A DNA stretch of 64,000 nucleotides from Flavobacteriales bacterium (GTDB taxonomy: Bacteria > Bacteroidota > Bacteroidia > Flavobacteriales_F > PHOS-HE28). The DNA lies in assembly GCA_020635695.1 (NCBI GenBank), contig JACJZH010000003.1, positions 390,460-454,459 of the forward strand, read 5' to 3'. Positions 1 to 7,424 of this stretch are shown here, piece after piece. The position numbers and the translations under genes are program-made. The notes under the pieces were generated by a model that was given only the letters and a program-made list of their open reading frames with translations, searched no databases and was not told the origin of the DNA. The number at the start of each line of letters is the position of its first letter. The stretch's first letter is position 1.

Positions 1-528
1 GAGCAGCTGCTGGAGATCCGCAGCAATGGACGGGACGTGGTGCAGGACCGCACGATCTACGAGGACGCTTACATCTTCGCACCCAACCTCCACGCCATGG
101 GGTTGATGACCACGCGGGACTTCGAGAACTACTTCCGCCTGTTCCAGAACATGGACAGCGCGATCGCTCCGCCCGACCTGCTCATCTACCTCCGCGCCAG
201 CGTGCCGAACCTGGTGAAGCAGATCGCCGAACGCGGCCGTGAGTACGAAACGGGCATCAGCATCGACTACCTGAGCCGCCTGAACGAGCGCTACGAAGCG
301 TGGATCAGCAAGTACGACAAGGGACGTCTGCTGATCGTGGACGTGGACGACAACGCCTTCCATACCGATCAGGAGGACCTGGGCCGCATCATCAACGCGA
401 TCGATGCGGAGATCCACGGGCTCTTCCCTTCGGAGACCGGGAAGGTCCTGGACGCCCCTGCGAAGAAGAGCGCCGAGAAGGCGGCCACGAAGAAGAAGGC
501 TGCGAAGAAGGCCACCAAAAAGAAGTAG
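1..528 (+). CDS. Deoxynucleoside kinase, 3' part (partial at window start)
   Basis: The gene enters from the left edge and is open in frame from base 1; about 175 C-terminal residues are visible. The family phosphorylates deoxynucleosides with ATP for dNTP salvage in the cytosol. The visible part carries the DRTIYEDAYIFA block typical of this kinase family, followed by the helical region with YLRASVPNL and the DVDDNAFHTDQEDL segment. The natural start lies outside the window; the GTG at 37 is internal. The last ~25 residues are an unusual run rich in Lys and Ala (AKKSAEKAATKKKAAKK and on) that the enzyme fold does not need. A strong hairpin terminator follows 22 bases after the stop. Family assignment is good; substrate preference cannot be read. 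Confidence 0.85.
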   Translation, partial: EQLLEIRSNGRDVVQDRTIYEDAYIFAPNLHAMGLMTTRDFENYFRLFQNMDSAIAPPDLLIYLRASVPNLVKQIAERGREYETGISIDYLSRLNERYEAWISKYDKGRLLIVDVDDNAFHTDQEDLGRIINAIDAEIHGLFPSETGKVLDAPAKKSAEKAATKKKAAKKATKKK

Positions 529-550
529 GCTCTCGGCTGCTGGAAAGCGA

Positions 551-579
551 AAAGCGCGCCTCGTGGGGCGCGCTTTCTT
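551..579. terminator. Bidirectional hairpin terminator between the kinase gene and hppA
   Basis: AAAGCGCGCC (551-560) and GGCGCGCTTT (567-576) form a perfect 10-bp stem around a 6-nt loop. The stem ends in T on one strand and, because of the A-rich left arm, in T on the other. It lies between two convergent genes, so it can serve both. Confidence 0.8.
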
Positions 580-597
580 GTTGTGTCAGGACCGTTC

Positions 598-2841
598 TCA
601 GAAGCGATCGCCCACCTGCAGCGCGTTCGCTGCCAGGGGATCATTTCCTTCCTCGGGCACCAGCGCATCGCTGCTCCGGTACGGCATGTTGTCGAGCACA
701 GGGGAGGCATGATGCCCGGCGCCATGCCCCTCCTCCGCGATGTGCGGTGCGATGATCAGCGCCACGATGCTCGTGAGCTTGATCAGGATGTTCATCGAAG
801 GTCCGCTCGTGTCCTTGAACGGGTCGCCCACGGTGTCGCCGGTCACGGCCGCCTTGTGCGGGTCGCTGCCCTTCTTGAAGTCCTGGCCGTCGATGAGCAC
901 GCCCTTCTCGAAGCTCTTCTTGGCGTTGTCCCAGGCGCCACCGGCGTTGTTCTGGAAGATGCCCATGAGCACGCCGCTCACCGTGATGCCGGCCAGCAGA
1001 CCGCCCAGGGCCTCGGGGCCGAAGGCGAAGCCCACGATCACGGGGCTCAGCAGCGCCAGGGCACCGGGCAGGATCATCTCACGGATGGAGGCCTGGGTGC
1101 TGATGGCCACGCACTTCTCGTACTCCGGCTTGGCCTTGCCCTCCATGATGCCGGGGATCTCCTTGAACTGGCGGCGCACCTCCTTCACCATGTCCATGGC
1201 GGCCTTGCCCACCGCGCTGATGGCCATGCTGCTGAACAGGAAGGGGATCATGCCACCCACGAACAACATGGCGAGCACCTTGGCCTTGTAGATGTCGATC
1301 GCCGTGATGCCGGCCAGACCGACGTACGCGGCAAAGAGCGCAAGAGCGGTGAGCGCCGCGGAGGCGATCGCGAAGCCCTTGCCGGTGGCGGCCGTGGTAT
1401 TGCCTGTCGCGTCCAGGATGTCCGTGCGCTCACGCACCTCCTTGGGCAGTCCGCTCATTTCAGCAATGCCTCCCGCGTTGTCGGCGATGGGGCCGAAGGC
1501 GTCGATGGCCAACTGCATGGCCGTGGTCGCCATCATGCCCGCTGCTGCGATGGCCACGCCGTAGAGACCGGCCAACTCGAAGGCACCGAAGATGCCGGCG
1601 GCCAGCACCAGGATGGGCAGGAAGGTGCTCTCCATGCCCACGGCCAGACCACCGATCACGTTGGTGGCGTGGCCCGTGCCGCTCTTCTGCACGATGCTGT
1701 CCACCGGCTTGCGGCCCATGGCGGTGTAGTACTCGGTGATGTAGCTCATCAGGAACCCGACCACCAGGCCGAGCACGATGGCGTAGAACACGTTCATGCT
1801 GGCGATCTCGAGGACGACGTCCCCGCGCTCGAAGGTCATGGTGGCGGGAAGCATCCATTGGATCACGAAAAAGCTCGCCACCGCGGTGAGCAGGATGCTG
1901 CCGATGTTGCCCCGGTTCAGGGCGGCCATCACGCTGTCGGAGTCCTTGTTGATGCGCACGAAGAAGGTGCCCACGATGCTGAAGAGGATGCCGAGGCCGG
2001 CGATCAGGATCGGCAGCAGGATCGGGGCCATGCCTCCGAAGTCGTCCTGGCTGACCACTTCACGACCCAGCACCATGGTGCTCAGGATGGTGGCCACGTA
2101 GCTGCCGAAGAGGTCGGCACCCATGCCGGCCACGTCGCCCACGTTGTCGCCCACGTTGTCGGCCACGGTGGCCGGGTTGCGGGGATCGTCCTCGGGGATG
2201 CCGGCTTCCACCTTGCCCACCAGATCGGCGCCCACATCGGCCGCCTTGGTGTAGATGCCGCCGCCCACACGGGCGAAGAGCGCGATGCTCTCGGCGCCCA
2301 GGCTGAACCCGGCGAGGACCTCCAGGGCGGTCATCATCTCCTCGCCATTGGCGGGAGCGCCCTTCACGTACATGTGGTAGAACACGATGAACAGCGAGCT
2401 GAGGCCCAGCACGGCCAGACCGGCCACACCGAGGCCCATCACCGTGCCCCCGTTGAAGCTCACCTGCAGGCCCTTCTTCAGGCTGGTGCGGGCGGCCTGC
2501 GTGGTGCGCACGTTGGCCTTGGTGGCGATGTTCATGCCGATCCAACCGGCAAAGGCGCTGAAGAAGGCACCGATCAGGAAGGCCACCGCGATCACCCAGT
2601 CGCTGTGCTCCACGAGCGTGCCGCTCCAGCCCAGCACCAGGGCCGCGATCGCGGCGAAGATGCCGAGCACCTTCCATTCCGCCCGCAGGAACGCGCTGGC
2701 ACCGTCGGCGATGTAGCCCGCCAACTCCTTCATGTTCGCGTCGCCCGCGTCCTGCTTGTTCACCCACACCGCCTTGGCGATCATCACCACCAGGCCGATC
2801 AACCCCAGCACGGGGAGGTAGTTCATCAGTTCACTGCCCAT
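598..2841 (-). CDS. hppA: Membrane-bound ion-pumping pyrophosphatase, K+-dependent type
   Basis: Integral membrane enzyme that couples hydrolysis of pyrophosphate to cation export. The 747-aa length and many hydrophobic helices fit the family. Signature motifs are present: GGGIYTKAADVGADLVGKVE (about 193-212) and DNVGDNVGD (228-236), which bind Mg-pyrophosphate. GNTTAATGKG (480-489) has Ala at the position where K+-independent enzymes have Lys, so K+ dependence is expected. The helix-6 Glu used by Na+-pumping members is Gly here (ADLFGSY, G246), while helix 5 carries a Glu (LGAESIALFARV, E184). As I recall, that arrangement is reported for Flavobacterium-type H+ pumps. The His-rich tail (GHGAGHHAS) is unusual. 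Monocistronic, with a TATTTTTG promoter about 75 nt upstream. Confidence 0.95.
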   Translation of the reverse strand: MGSELMNYLPVLGLIGLVVMIAKAVWVNKQDAGDANMKELAGYIADGASAFLRAEWKVLGIFAAIAALVLGWSGTLVEHSDWVIAVAFLIGAFFSAFAGWIGMNIATKANVRTTQAARTSLKKGLQVSFNGGTVMGLGVAGLAVLGLSSLFIVFYHMYVKGAPANGEEMMTALEVLAGFSLGAESIALFARVGGGIYTKAADVGADLVGKVEAGIPEDDPRNPATVADNVGDNVGDVAGMGADLFGSYVATILSTMVLGREVVSQDDFGGMAPILLPILIAGLGILFSIVGTFFVRINKDSDSVMAALNRGNIGSILLTAVASFFVIQWMLPATMTFERGDVVLEIASMNVFYAIVLGLVVGFLMSYITEYYTAMGRKPVDSIVQKSGTGHATNVIGGLAVGMESTFLPILVLAAGIFGAFELAGLYGVAIAAAGMMATTAMQLAIDAFGPIADNAGGIAEMSGLPKEVRERTDILDATGNTTAATGKGFAIASAALTALALFAAYVGLAGITAIDIYKAKVLAMLFVGGMIPFLFSSMAISAVGKAAMDMVKEVRRQFKEIPGIMEGKAKPEYEKCVAISTQASIREMILPGALALLSPVIVGFAFGPEALGGLLAGITVSGVLMGIFQNNAGGAWDNAKKSFEKGVLIDGQDFKKGSDPHKAAVTGDTVGDPFKDTSGPSMNILIKLTSIVALIIAPHIAEEGHGAGHHASPVLDNMPYRSSDALVPEEGNDPLAANALQVGDRF

Positions 2842-2915
2842 CTTGGCTCGTGTTATGCGTATGTAAGATCTTGTCGCTCAACCGATTGCCGCATCACCGC
2901 GGCCTGCGAAGGCGG

Positions 2916-2923
2916 CAAAAATA
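2916..2923 (-). promoter_or_regulatory. Bacteroidota -7 promoter element for hppA
   Basis: The minus strand reads TATTTTTG, matching the TAnnTTTG consensus of the Bacteroidota primary sigma factor. It lies about 75 nt before the hppA start. No clear -33 element is seen. Confidence 0.6.
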
Positions 2924-2950
2924 GGGGAATGGGGGGAAGTTGGGTGGGTC

Positions 2951-2985
2951 GGACGTTGAACGTTGGGGGTTGGACGTTGCCCGTT
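2951..2985. repeat. Heptanucleotide array, GTT type (5 units)
   Basis: Five consecutive 7-mers of the form NNNNGTT (GGACGTT, GAACGTT, GGGGGTT, GGACGTT, GCCCGTT) sit just upstream of the hppA promoter. The units vary but the 7-bp phase is strict. Confidence 0.75.
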
Positions 2986-3059
2986 GTGTGCCCCTGACCG
3001 GCGTCGGCAGCATCGGGCGGGACAGGGCACCGTCCGGGCCACTCCCTCGATGTGGGACC

Positions 3060-4043
3060 CTACTTCCGCAGGTACATCACCTCCTTCACGGCGGCGATGA
3101 TCCGGGCCGGGTTGGGGATGCTGGCCTCGATCAGCGGCGGGCTGAAGGGCAGCGGCGTGTCCGCCTGGTTGATGCGCAGCACCGGGGCGTCCAGGAAGTC
3201 GAACGCGTCCTTCTGCACCCGGTAGGCCACCTCGCTGGCGATGCTGGCCACGGGCCAGTTCTCGTCCACCACCACGCAGCGGTTGGTCTTGCGCACGCTC
3301 TTCAGGATGGCCCCATGGTCCATGGGACGGATGGTGCGCAGGTCGATCACCTCGGCCTCCACGCCCTCCTTCGCCAGTTCCTCGGCGGCGGCCAGGGCCT
3401 CCTTCATCATCTTGCCAAAGCCCACGATGGTGACGTCGGTACCCTCGCGCTTGATGTCGGCCACGCCGATCGGGATCAGGTACTCGCCGTCGGGCACCTC
3501 GCCCTTGTCGCCGTACATGCGCTCGCTCTCCATCACGAGCACCGGGTCCTCGTCGCGGATCGCGGCCTTCAGCAGGCCCTTGGCATCGTAGGGGTTGCTC
3601 GGGGTCACCACCTTCAGGCCGGGCACGTTGGCGTACATGGCCTCGAAGCTCTGGCTGTGCGTGGCGGCCAGCTGTCCCGCATGGCCATTGCCGCCGCGGA
3701 ACACGATGGGGATGTGGAACTGCCCACCGCTCATCTGCAGCATCTTGGCCGCGTGGTTGATGATCTGGTCGGCGGCCAGGATGGCGAAGTTCCAGGTCAT
3801 GAACTCCACGATGGGGCGCAACCCGTTCATGGCGGCACCCACACCGATGCCCGTGAAGCCCAGCTCGCTGATCGGTGTGTCGATGATCCGCTCCGGCCCG
3901 AACTCCGCCAGCATGCCCTTGCTCACCTTGTAGGCCCCGTCGTACTCCGCCACCTCCTCGCCCATGAGAAAGACGTTCGGGTCACGGCGCATCTCCTCGC
4001 TCATCGCCTCGTTCAGGGCCTCTCGGAACTGGATCGTACGCAT
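3060..4043 (-). CDS. pdhB: Pyruvate dehydrogenase complex E1 component, beta subunit
   Basis: Beta chain of the thiamine-diphosphate-dependent E1 component, which decarboxylates pyruvate and acetylates the lipoyl group of E2. The 327-aa length is normal. An N-terminal pyrimidine-binding transketolase domain (about 1-175) contains MGEEVAEYDGAYKVSKGM, which carries the conserved Glu that activates the cofactor. A C-terminal transketolase domain follows (about 195-315, with VVVDENWPVASIASEVAYRV). The alpha subunit is not adjacent, as is common in Bacteroidota. The promoter TACCTTTG lies 19 nt upstream of the start, with a heptamer array directly behind it. A branched-chain 2-oxoacid dehydrogenase beta subunit is the main alternative. 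Confidence 0.93.
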   Translation of the reverse strand: MRTIQFREALNEAMSEEMRRDPNVFLMGEEVAEYDGAYKVSKGMLAEFGPERIIDTPISELGFTGIGVGAAMNGLRPIVEFMTWNFAILAADQIINHAAKMLQMSGGQFHIPIVFRGGNGHAGQLAATHSQSFEAMYANVPGLKVVTPSNPYDAKGLLKAAIRDEDPVLVMESERMYGDKGEVPDGEYLIPIGVADIKREGTDVTIVGFGKMMKEALAAAEELAKEGVEAEVIDLRTIRPMDHGAILKSVRKTNRCVVVDENWPVASIASEVAYRVQKDAFDFLDAPVLRINQADTPLPFSPPLIEASIPNPARIIAAVKEVMYLRK

Positions 4044-4062
4044 GGTCTTTGCGGTAGGGTGG

Positions 4063-4070
4063 CAAAGGTA
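4063..4070 (-). promoter_or_regulatory. -7 promoter element for pdhB
   Basis: The minus strand reads TACCTTTG, a full match to TAnnTTTG, 19 nt before the pdhB start. The heptamer array begins 4 bases behind it, so the -33 region falls inside the array. Confidence 0.7.
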
Positions 4071-4073
4071 GGG

Positions 4074-4171
4074 GTGAGTCGGGAGTCGGGAGTCGGGAGT
4101 CGGGAGTCGGGAGTCAGCAGTCAGCAGTCAGCAGTCAGCAGTCAGCAGTCGGCGGTCGGTAGTCAGCGGTC
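4074..4171. repeat. Heptanucleotide array, GTC type (14 units)
   Basis: Fourteen 7-mers in strict phase: GTGAGTC once, GGGAGTC five times, AGCAGTC five times, then GGCGGTC, GGTAGTC and AGCGGTC. All units end in GTC. The array fills most of the space between the divergent pdhB and FMN reductase genes. Confidence 0.95.
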
Positions 4172-4202
4172 TTGGTGCATCTGCTTCTTCCGGTCTTCTT
4201 CC

Positions 4203-4247
4203 TTCCTCTCTTGTCCCTCCCTCTCTTGTCCCTTCCTCTCTTGTCCC
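4203..4247. repeat. 15-bp pyrimidine tandem repeat (3 units)
   Basis: Three tandem copies of TTCCTCTCTTGTCCC (the second copy with one change) lie between the heptamer array and the next promoter. They are almost pure pyrimidine on the plus strand. Confidence 0.85.
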
Positions 4248-4282
4248 TTCCTCCTTCCGCTCATGCCCCCTTCACCTTCCCC

Positions 4283-4290
4283 TACCTTCG
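4283..4290 (+). promoter_or_regulatory. -7 element placed 5 nt before a start codon
   Basis: TACCTTCG fits TAnnTTTG with one change and ends only 5 nt before the ATG at 4296, so the transcript should be nearly leaderless. Confidence 0.6.
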
Positions 4291-4295
4291 TCCGC

Positions 4296-4853
4296 ATGCC
4301 CCGCATCGCCATTCTTTCCACGAGCGTCCGAACCGGCAGGGCCAGCCACCGCGTGGCGCTTCATTTGGAGCGCAGCATCCGGGAGGCCGGTCATGAGGCG
4401 GACCTGATCGACCTGGACGAGCTGGCCTTCCCCTTGTTCAGCGAGCGGTTGAAGTTCCAGGAGGACCCGGCCCCGGCCACCGTGGCCTTTGCCGAACGGG
4501 TCCGCCAGGCCGATGCCGTGGTGTTCGTGACACCCGAGTACAATGGCAGCATCCCTGCCAGCGTGAAGAACGTGGTGGACCTGCTGGTGGACGAGTGGCG
4601 GCGGAAGCCCGTGGGCATCGCGGCCGTCTCCAGCGGCGCATTCGGTGGCACACAGGCCCTGATGGTCCTGCTCACCACGCTGTGGAAGATCAAGGCCTGG
4701 GTGAGCAACACGCCCCTGAACGTGCCCAAGGTGAAGGACCAGTTCAACGAGGAAGGCGTTCCCGCCGACCCCGACGCCTGGGCGAAACGCACCAAGGGCT
4801 TCCTGGACGACCTGCTCTGGTGCGTGGAAGCGGTGCGCCGCATGGCCTCGTGA
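4296..4853 (+). CDS. NADPH-dependent FMN reductase family protein
   Basis: Flavodoxin-fold oxidoreductase of 185 aa that would use NAD(P)H and FMN to reduce flavins, quinones or similar acceptors. The N-terminal strand ends in STSVRTGRASHRV, the phosphate loop for FMN. TPEYNGSIPASVKNVVDLL (about 73-91) is the second signature, contacting the isoalloxazine ring. SSGAFGGTQA follows. The open frame extends far upstream, but that part is encoded by the repeat arrays. The ATG at 4296 sits just after a TACCTTCG promoter element; an in-frame ATG at 4263 is possible but would put the promoter inside the gene. The physiological acceptor is unknown. Confidence 0.85.
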   Translation: MPRIAILSTSVRTGRASHRVALHLERSIREAGHEADLIDLDELAFPLFSERLKFQEDPAPATVAFAERVRQADAVVFVTPEYNGSIPASVKNVVDLLVDEWRRKPVGIAAVSSGAFGGTQALMVLLTTLWKIKAWVSNTPLNVPKVKDQFNEEGVPADPDAWAKRTKGFLDDLLWCVEAVRRMAS

Positions 4854-4873
4854 TGCGATCCGGCACCAGGGCC

Positions 4874-4881
4874 TAACTTCG
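4874..4881 (+). promoter_or_regulatory. -7 promoter element for the etfBA operon
   Basis: TAACTTCG lies about 80 nt before the etfB start. The predicted leader contains three CAACGTT-type heptamers. Confidence 0.5.
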
Positions 4882-4932
4882 CGGCCCCGCAGGTCCGGCG
4901 GTGTGGAGCCCCGGCTTCCTGAACGGCCCGAA

Positions 4933-4953
4933 CAACGTTCAACGACCAACGTT
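4933..4953. repeat. Short heptamer run in the etfB leader (3 units)
   Basis: CAACGTT, CAACGAC and CAACGTT in direct succession end 10 bases before the etfB ATG. This is the complement of the GTTG-type unit seen elsewhere. Confidence 0.55.
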
Positions 4954-4963
4954 CTTCAGACGC

Positions 4964-5704
4964 ATGAAGATCCTCGTCCTCATCAGCCAGGTGCCCGACA
5001 CCACGGCACGCATCGCCTTCACCGACGGCGACACCCGCTTCGACACGAACGGCGTGCAGTTCATCGTGAACCCGTACGACGAATGGTACGCGCTGGTGCG
5101 TGGGCTGGAGTTGAAGGAGGCCGCCGGTGGCACCGTGACCACCGTGACCGTGGGCCCCGCCTCGCACGACCCCACCATCCGCAAGGCCCTGGCCATTGGC
5201 GCTGATGAGGCCGTGCGCATCGATGCCGAGCCGGTCGAAGGCCTGCAGGTGGCCGAGCTGATCGCCGCCTACGCCAAGGACAAGGGCTTCGACCTGGTGC
5301 TGGCGGGCAAGGAGACCATCGACCACAACGGCAGCCAGGTGGGCGGCATGGTGGCCGAGCTGCTGGACATGCCCTACGTGCCGCTGGCCAGCAAGCTGGA
5401 CGTGAACGGCGACACGGCCACCGTGGAACGCGATGTGCCCGGAGGTGTCGAAGTGCTGGAGGTGAAGCTGCCGCTGGCGCTGAGCGCTGCGAAGGGCATG
5501 GCCGAACAACGCATCCCGAACATGCGCGGCATCATGGCCGCCCGCACCAAACCCCTGAACGTGGAGGCACCCGCCGGCACGGACGATGTGGGCGGCACGG
5601 TGAAGTTCCAGCTGCCCCCTGCGAAGGGTGCGGTGAAGCTGATCCCCGCGGAAGAGGCCGAAAAGCTGATCGAACTGTTGCACACCGAAGCCAAAGTCAT
5701 TTGA
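4964..5704 (+). CDS. etfB: Electron transfer flavoprotein subunit beta
   Basis: AMP-binding beta chain of the ETF heterodimer, which accepts electrons from acyl-CoA dehydrogenases and related flavoenzymes and passes them to the quinone pool. The 246 aa show the family pattern: KILVLISQVPDT at the N-terminus, FIVNPYDEWYALVRGLELKE (about 33-52), and DLVLAGKETIDHNGSQVGGMVAELL (about 109-133). The ATG at 4964 gives the exact family N-terminus; upstream in-frame codons cover repeat sequence. etfA follows after about 100 bases, and the two are presumably co-transcribed. The intercistronic space holds inverted heptamer arrays able to fold into a hairpin. Confidence 0.95.
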   Translation: MKILVLISQVPDTTARIAFTDGDTRFDTNGVQFIVNPYDEWYALVRGLELKEAAGGTVTTVTVGPASHDPTIRKALAIGADEAVRIDAEPVEGLQVAELIAAYAKDKGFDLVLAGKETIDHNGSQVGGMVAELLDMPYVPLASKLDVNGDTATVERDVPGGVEVLEVKLPLALSAAKGMAEQRIPNMRGIMAARTKPLNVEAPAGTDDVGGTVKFQLPPAKGAVKLIPAEEAEKLIELLHTEAKVI

Positions 5705-5710
5705 TGTTGA

Positions 5711-5797
5711 GGGTTGGAGGTTGGCATAGGTCGAGGGTTGACCGCGACCGATGATCAGCCAGCCAACCTGCAACCCCCAACCTGCAACCCCCAACCT
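5711..5797. repeat. Inverted heptamer arrays between etfB and etfA
   Basis: GGGTTGGAGGTTGGC (5711-5725) is complementary, with one mismatch, to GCCAACCTGCAACCC (5762-5776). The right side continues as five 7-mers alternating CCAACCT and GCAACCC (5763-5797). The transcript could form a stem of about 15 bp with a 36-nt loop ahead of etfA. Confidence 0.8.
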
Positions 5798-5806
5798 GCC
5801 GATCGA

Positions 5807-6745
5807 ATGAGCACCATCGTATTCATCGACACCCGCGGTGACAAACTGCCCAAGGCGGCCCTGGAGGCCGTGACCTTCGCCAGCCAGCTGGCCGGTGGCC
5901 CCGTGACCGCCGTGACCTTCGGACCGGCCCAGGGACTGGAAGCCCTTGGTGCGCAGGGTGCCGGAAAGGTGGTGGTGGCCCGCGGTGTGAACGCCCTGGA
6001 TGGCCAGCAACTGACCAAGCTGGTGACCTCGGTGGCGGAAGCCGAAGGCGCCAAGACCATCGTGTGCGTGCATGACGGCACCGGCAAGGCCGTTGCCCCC
6101 CGCGTGGCCGCCCGGTTGAAGGCCGCCCACGTACCCGGCGCCATTGCCGCCCCCGAGGATGGGAAGGTGAAGCGCAACGTGTTCAGTGGCAAGGCCCAGG
6201 CCTGGGTGGAGCTGCGCAGCGACCGCCGGGTGCTGAGCCTGATGCCCAATTCGATCGCCCCGGCGAACGGGGAGGGCACCGCCACGGTCGAGGAGTTCTC
6301 CGGCGATCTGGGCGCGGCGCGGGTCACCGTGAAGGAGGTGCGCAAGGCCGGCGCCGGCATTCCCCTGCCCGAGGCCGAGATCGTCGTGAGCGGCGGTCGT
6401 GGCATGAAGGGTCCCGAGCACTGGGGGCCGATCGAGGAGCTGGCGCAGGTCCTGGGTGCCGCCACCGCCTGCAGCCGTCCGGTGGCCGACATGGACTGGC
6501 GTCCGCACCACGAGCACGTGGGGCAGACCGGCGTGGCCATCCGTCCGAACTGCTACATCGCCATCGGGATCAGCGGTGCCATCCAGCACCTGGCCGGTGT
6601 GAACCAGAGCAAGGTGATCGCGGTGATCAACAAGGATCCCGAGGCGCCGTTCTTCAAGGCCGCCGACTACGGCATCGTGGGCGACGCCTTCGAGGTGCTG
6701 CCGAAGCTGATCGAGGCCGCCAAGAAGCTGAGGTCCGAGGCCTGA
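5807..6745 (+). CDS. etfA: Electron transfer flavoprotein subunit alpha
   Basis: FAD-binding alpha chain of ETF, partner of EtfB. It has 312 aa. The N-terminal domain (about 1-180) starts STIVFIDTRGDKLPKAALEA. The C-terminal FAD domain carries SGGRGMKGPEHW, RPVADMDWRPHHEHVGQTG and AIGISGAIQHLAGVNQSKVI, which wrap the cofactor, and ends with KDPEAPFFKAADYGIVGDAFEVLP. The ATG at 5807 is chosen because the longer open frame is encoded by the heptamer repeats. It lies 10 bases after the last heptamer. ETF points to beta-oxidation or amino-acid oxidation feeding the respiratory chain. Confidence 0.95.
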   Translation: MSTIVFIDTRGDKLPKAALEAVTFASQLAGGPVTAVTFGPAQGLEALGAQGAGKVVVARGVNALDGQQLTKLVTSVAEAEGAKTIVCVHDGTGKAVAPRVAARLKAAHVPGAIAAPEDGKVKRNVFSGKAQAWVELRSDRRVLSLMPNSIAPANGEGTATVEEFSGDLGAARVTVKEVRKAGAGIPLPEAEIVVSGGRGMKGPEHWGPIEELAQVLGAATACSRPVADMDWRPHHEHVGQTGVAIRPNCYIAIGISGAIQHLAGVNQSKVIAVINKDPEAPFFKAADYGIVGDAFEVLPKLIEAAKKLRSEA

Positions 6746-6784
6746 CACGCCTGCTGAAGGGCCTTGCGGATCGCTCGGTTCCGC

Positions 6785-6792
6785 TATCTTCG
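6785..6792 (+). promoter_or_regulatory. -7 element upstream of the bifunctional nuclease gene
   Basis: TATCTTCG, about 42 nt before the ATG at 6835. One change from TAnnTTTG. Confidence 0.45.
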
Positions 6793-6834
6793 TGACCCTC
6801 ACCGGCAAGGCGATCGGTGGTACCCTGGGACAGG

Positions 6835-7422
6835 ATGGAGAAGGTCGAACTGCGCTTCCTCAGGATCACGTACAGCCACACCCACGCGGGCGCCTATGCC
6901 CTGATCCTGGGCGAGGTGGAAGGTGATCGCCGATTGCCCATCATCGTGGGCGCGGCCGAAGCACAGGCCATCGCCATCCAGGTGGAGCACATCAAGCCCG
7001 CCCGGCCCATGACCCACGACCTGTTCAAGTCGCTCGCGGAGTCGCTGGACGTGCGGATGAAGGAGGTGCTGATCAGCGACCTGGTGGAGGGCATCTTCCA
7101 TGCCCGGCTCATCCTGGAACAGGGTGGCGACACGATCGAGATCGACGCCCGGAGCAGCGATGCCATCGCCCTGGCACTGCGGTTCGGCTGTCCCATCTTC
7201 TCCTTCGAGTTCATCATGAGCGCCGCAGGCCTCACCGTGGAGGATGAGCCGGAGGACAGCTCCGAAGAGGAGGACCGGGAAGAGGGTCAGCTCGTGAAAC
7301 CGATCGGGAACTCCTCCCTGGACGAGCTCAAGGAGATGCTGGACGATGCGCTGGACCAGGAGGACTACGAACGCGCCTCCCAGCTCCGCGACGAGATCAA
7401 ACGGCGCGAACAGTCAAACTGA
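6835..7422 (+). CDS. Bifunctional nuclease family protein (DUF151) with UVR motif
   Basis: 195-aa protein with an N-terminal DUF151 domain (about 1-135) containing LILGEVEGDRRLPIIVGAAE, and FHARLILEQGGDTIEIDARSSDAIALALR. A short acidic linker (EDEPEDSSEEEDREE) leads to a C-terminal UvrB/UvrC-type helical hairpin (LDELKEMLDDALDQEDYERASQLRDEIKRR). A plant member of the family has been described as having RNase and DNase activity; bacterial roles are poorly known. The ATG at 6835 (MEKVEL) matches the family start better than the GTG at 6817. The next gene starts 2 bases after the stop, so the two are probably one operon. Confidence 0.85.
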   Translation: MEKVELRFLRITYSHTHAGAYALILGEVEGDRRLPIIVGAAEAQAIAIQVEHIKPARPMTHDLFKSLAESLDVRMKEVLISDLVEGIFHARLILEQGGDTIEIDARSSDAIALALRFGCPIFSFEFIMSAAGLTVEDEPEDSSEEEDREEGQLVKPIGNSSLDELKEMLDDALDQEDYERASQLRDEIKRREQSN

Positions 7423-7424
7423 CC

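Noticed and set aside
583..2997. 804-codon plus-strand open frame opposite hppA
   Set aside because: Its His- and Gly-rich composition is the mirror of a GC-rich real gene; hppA on the minus strand has all family motifs.
4074..4171. CRISPR array
   Set aside because: Units are 7 bp with no spacers and no cas genes.
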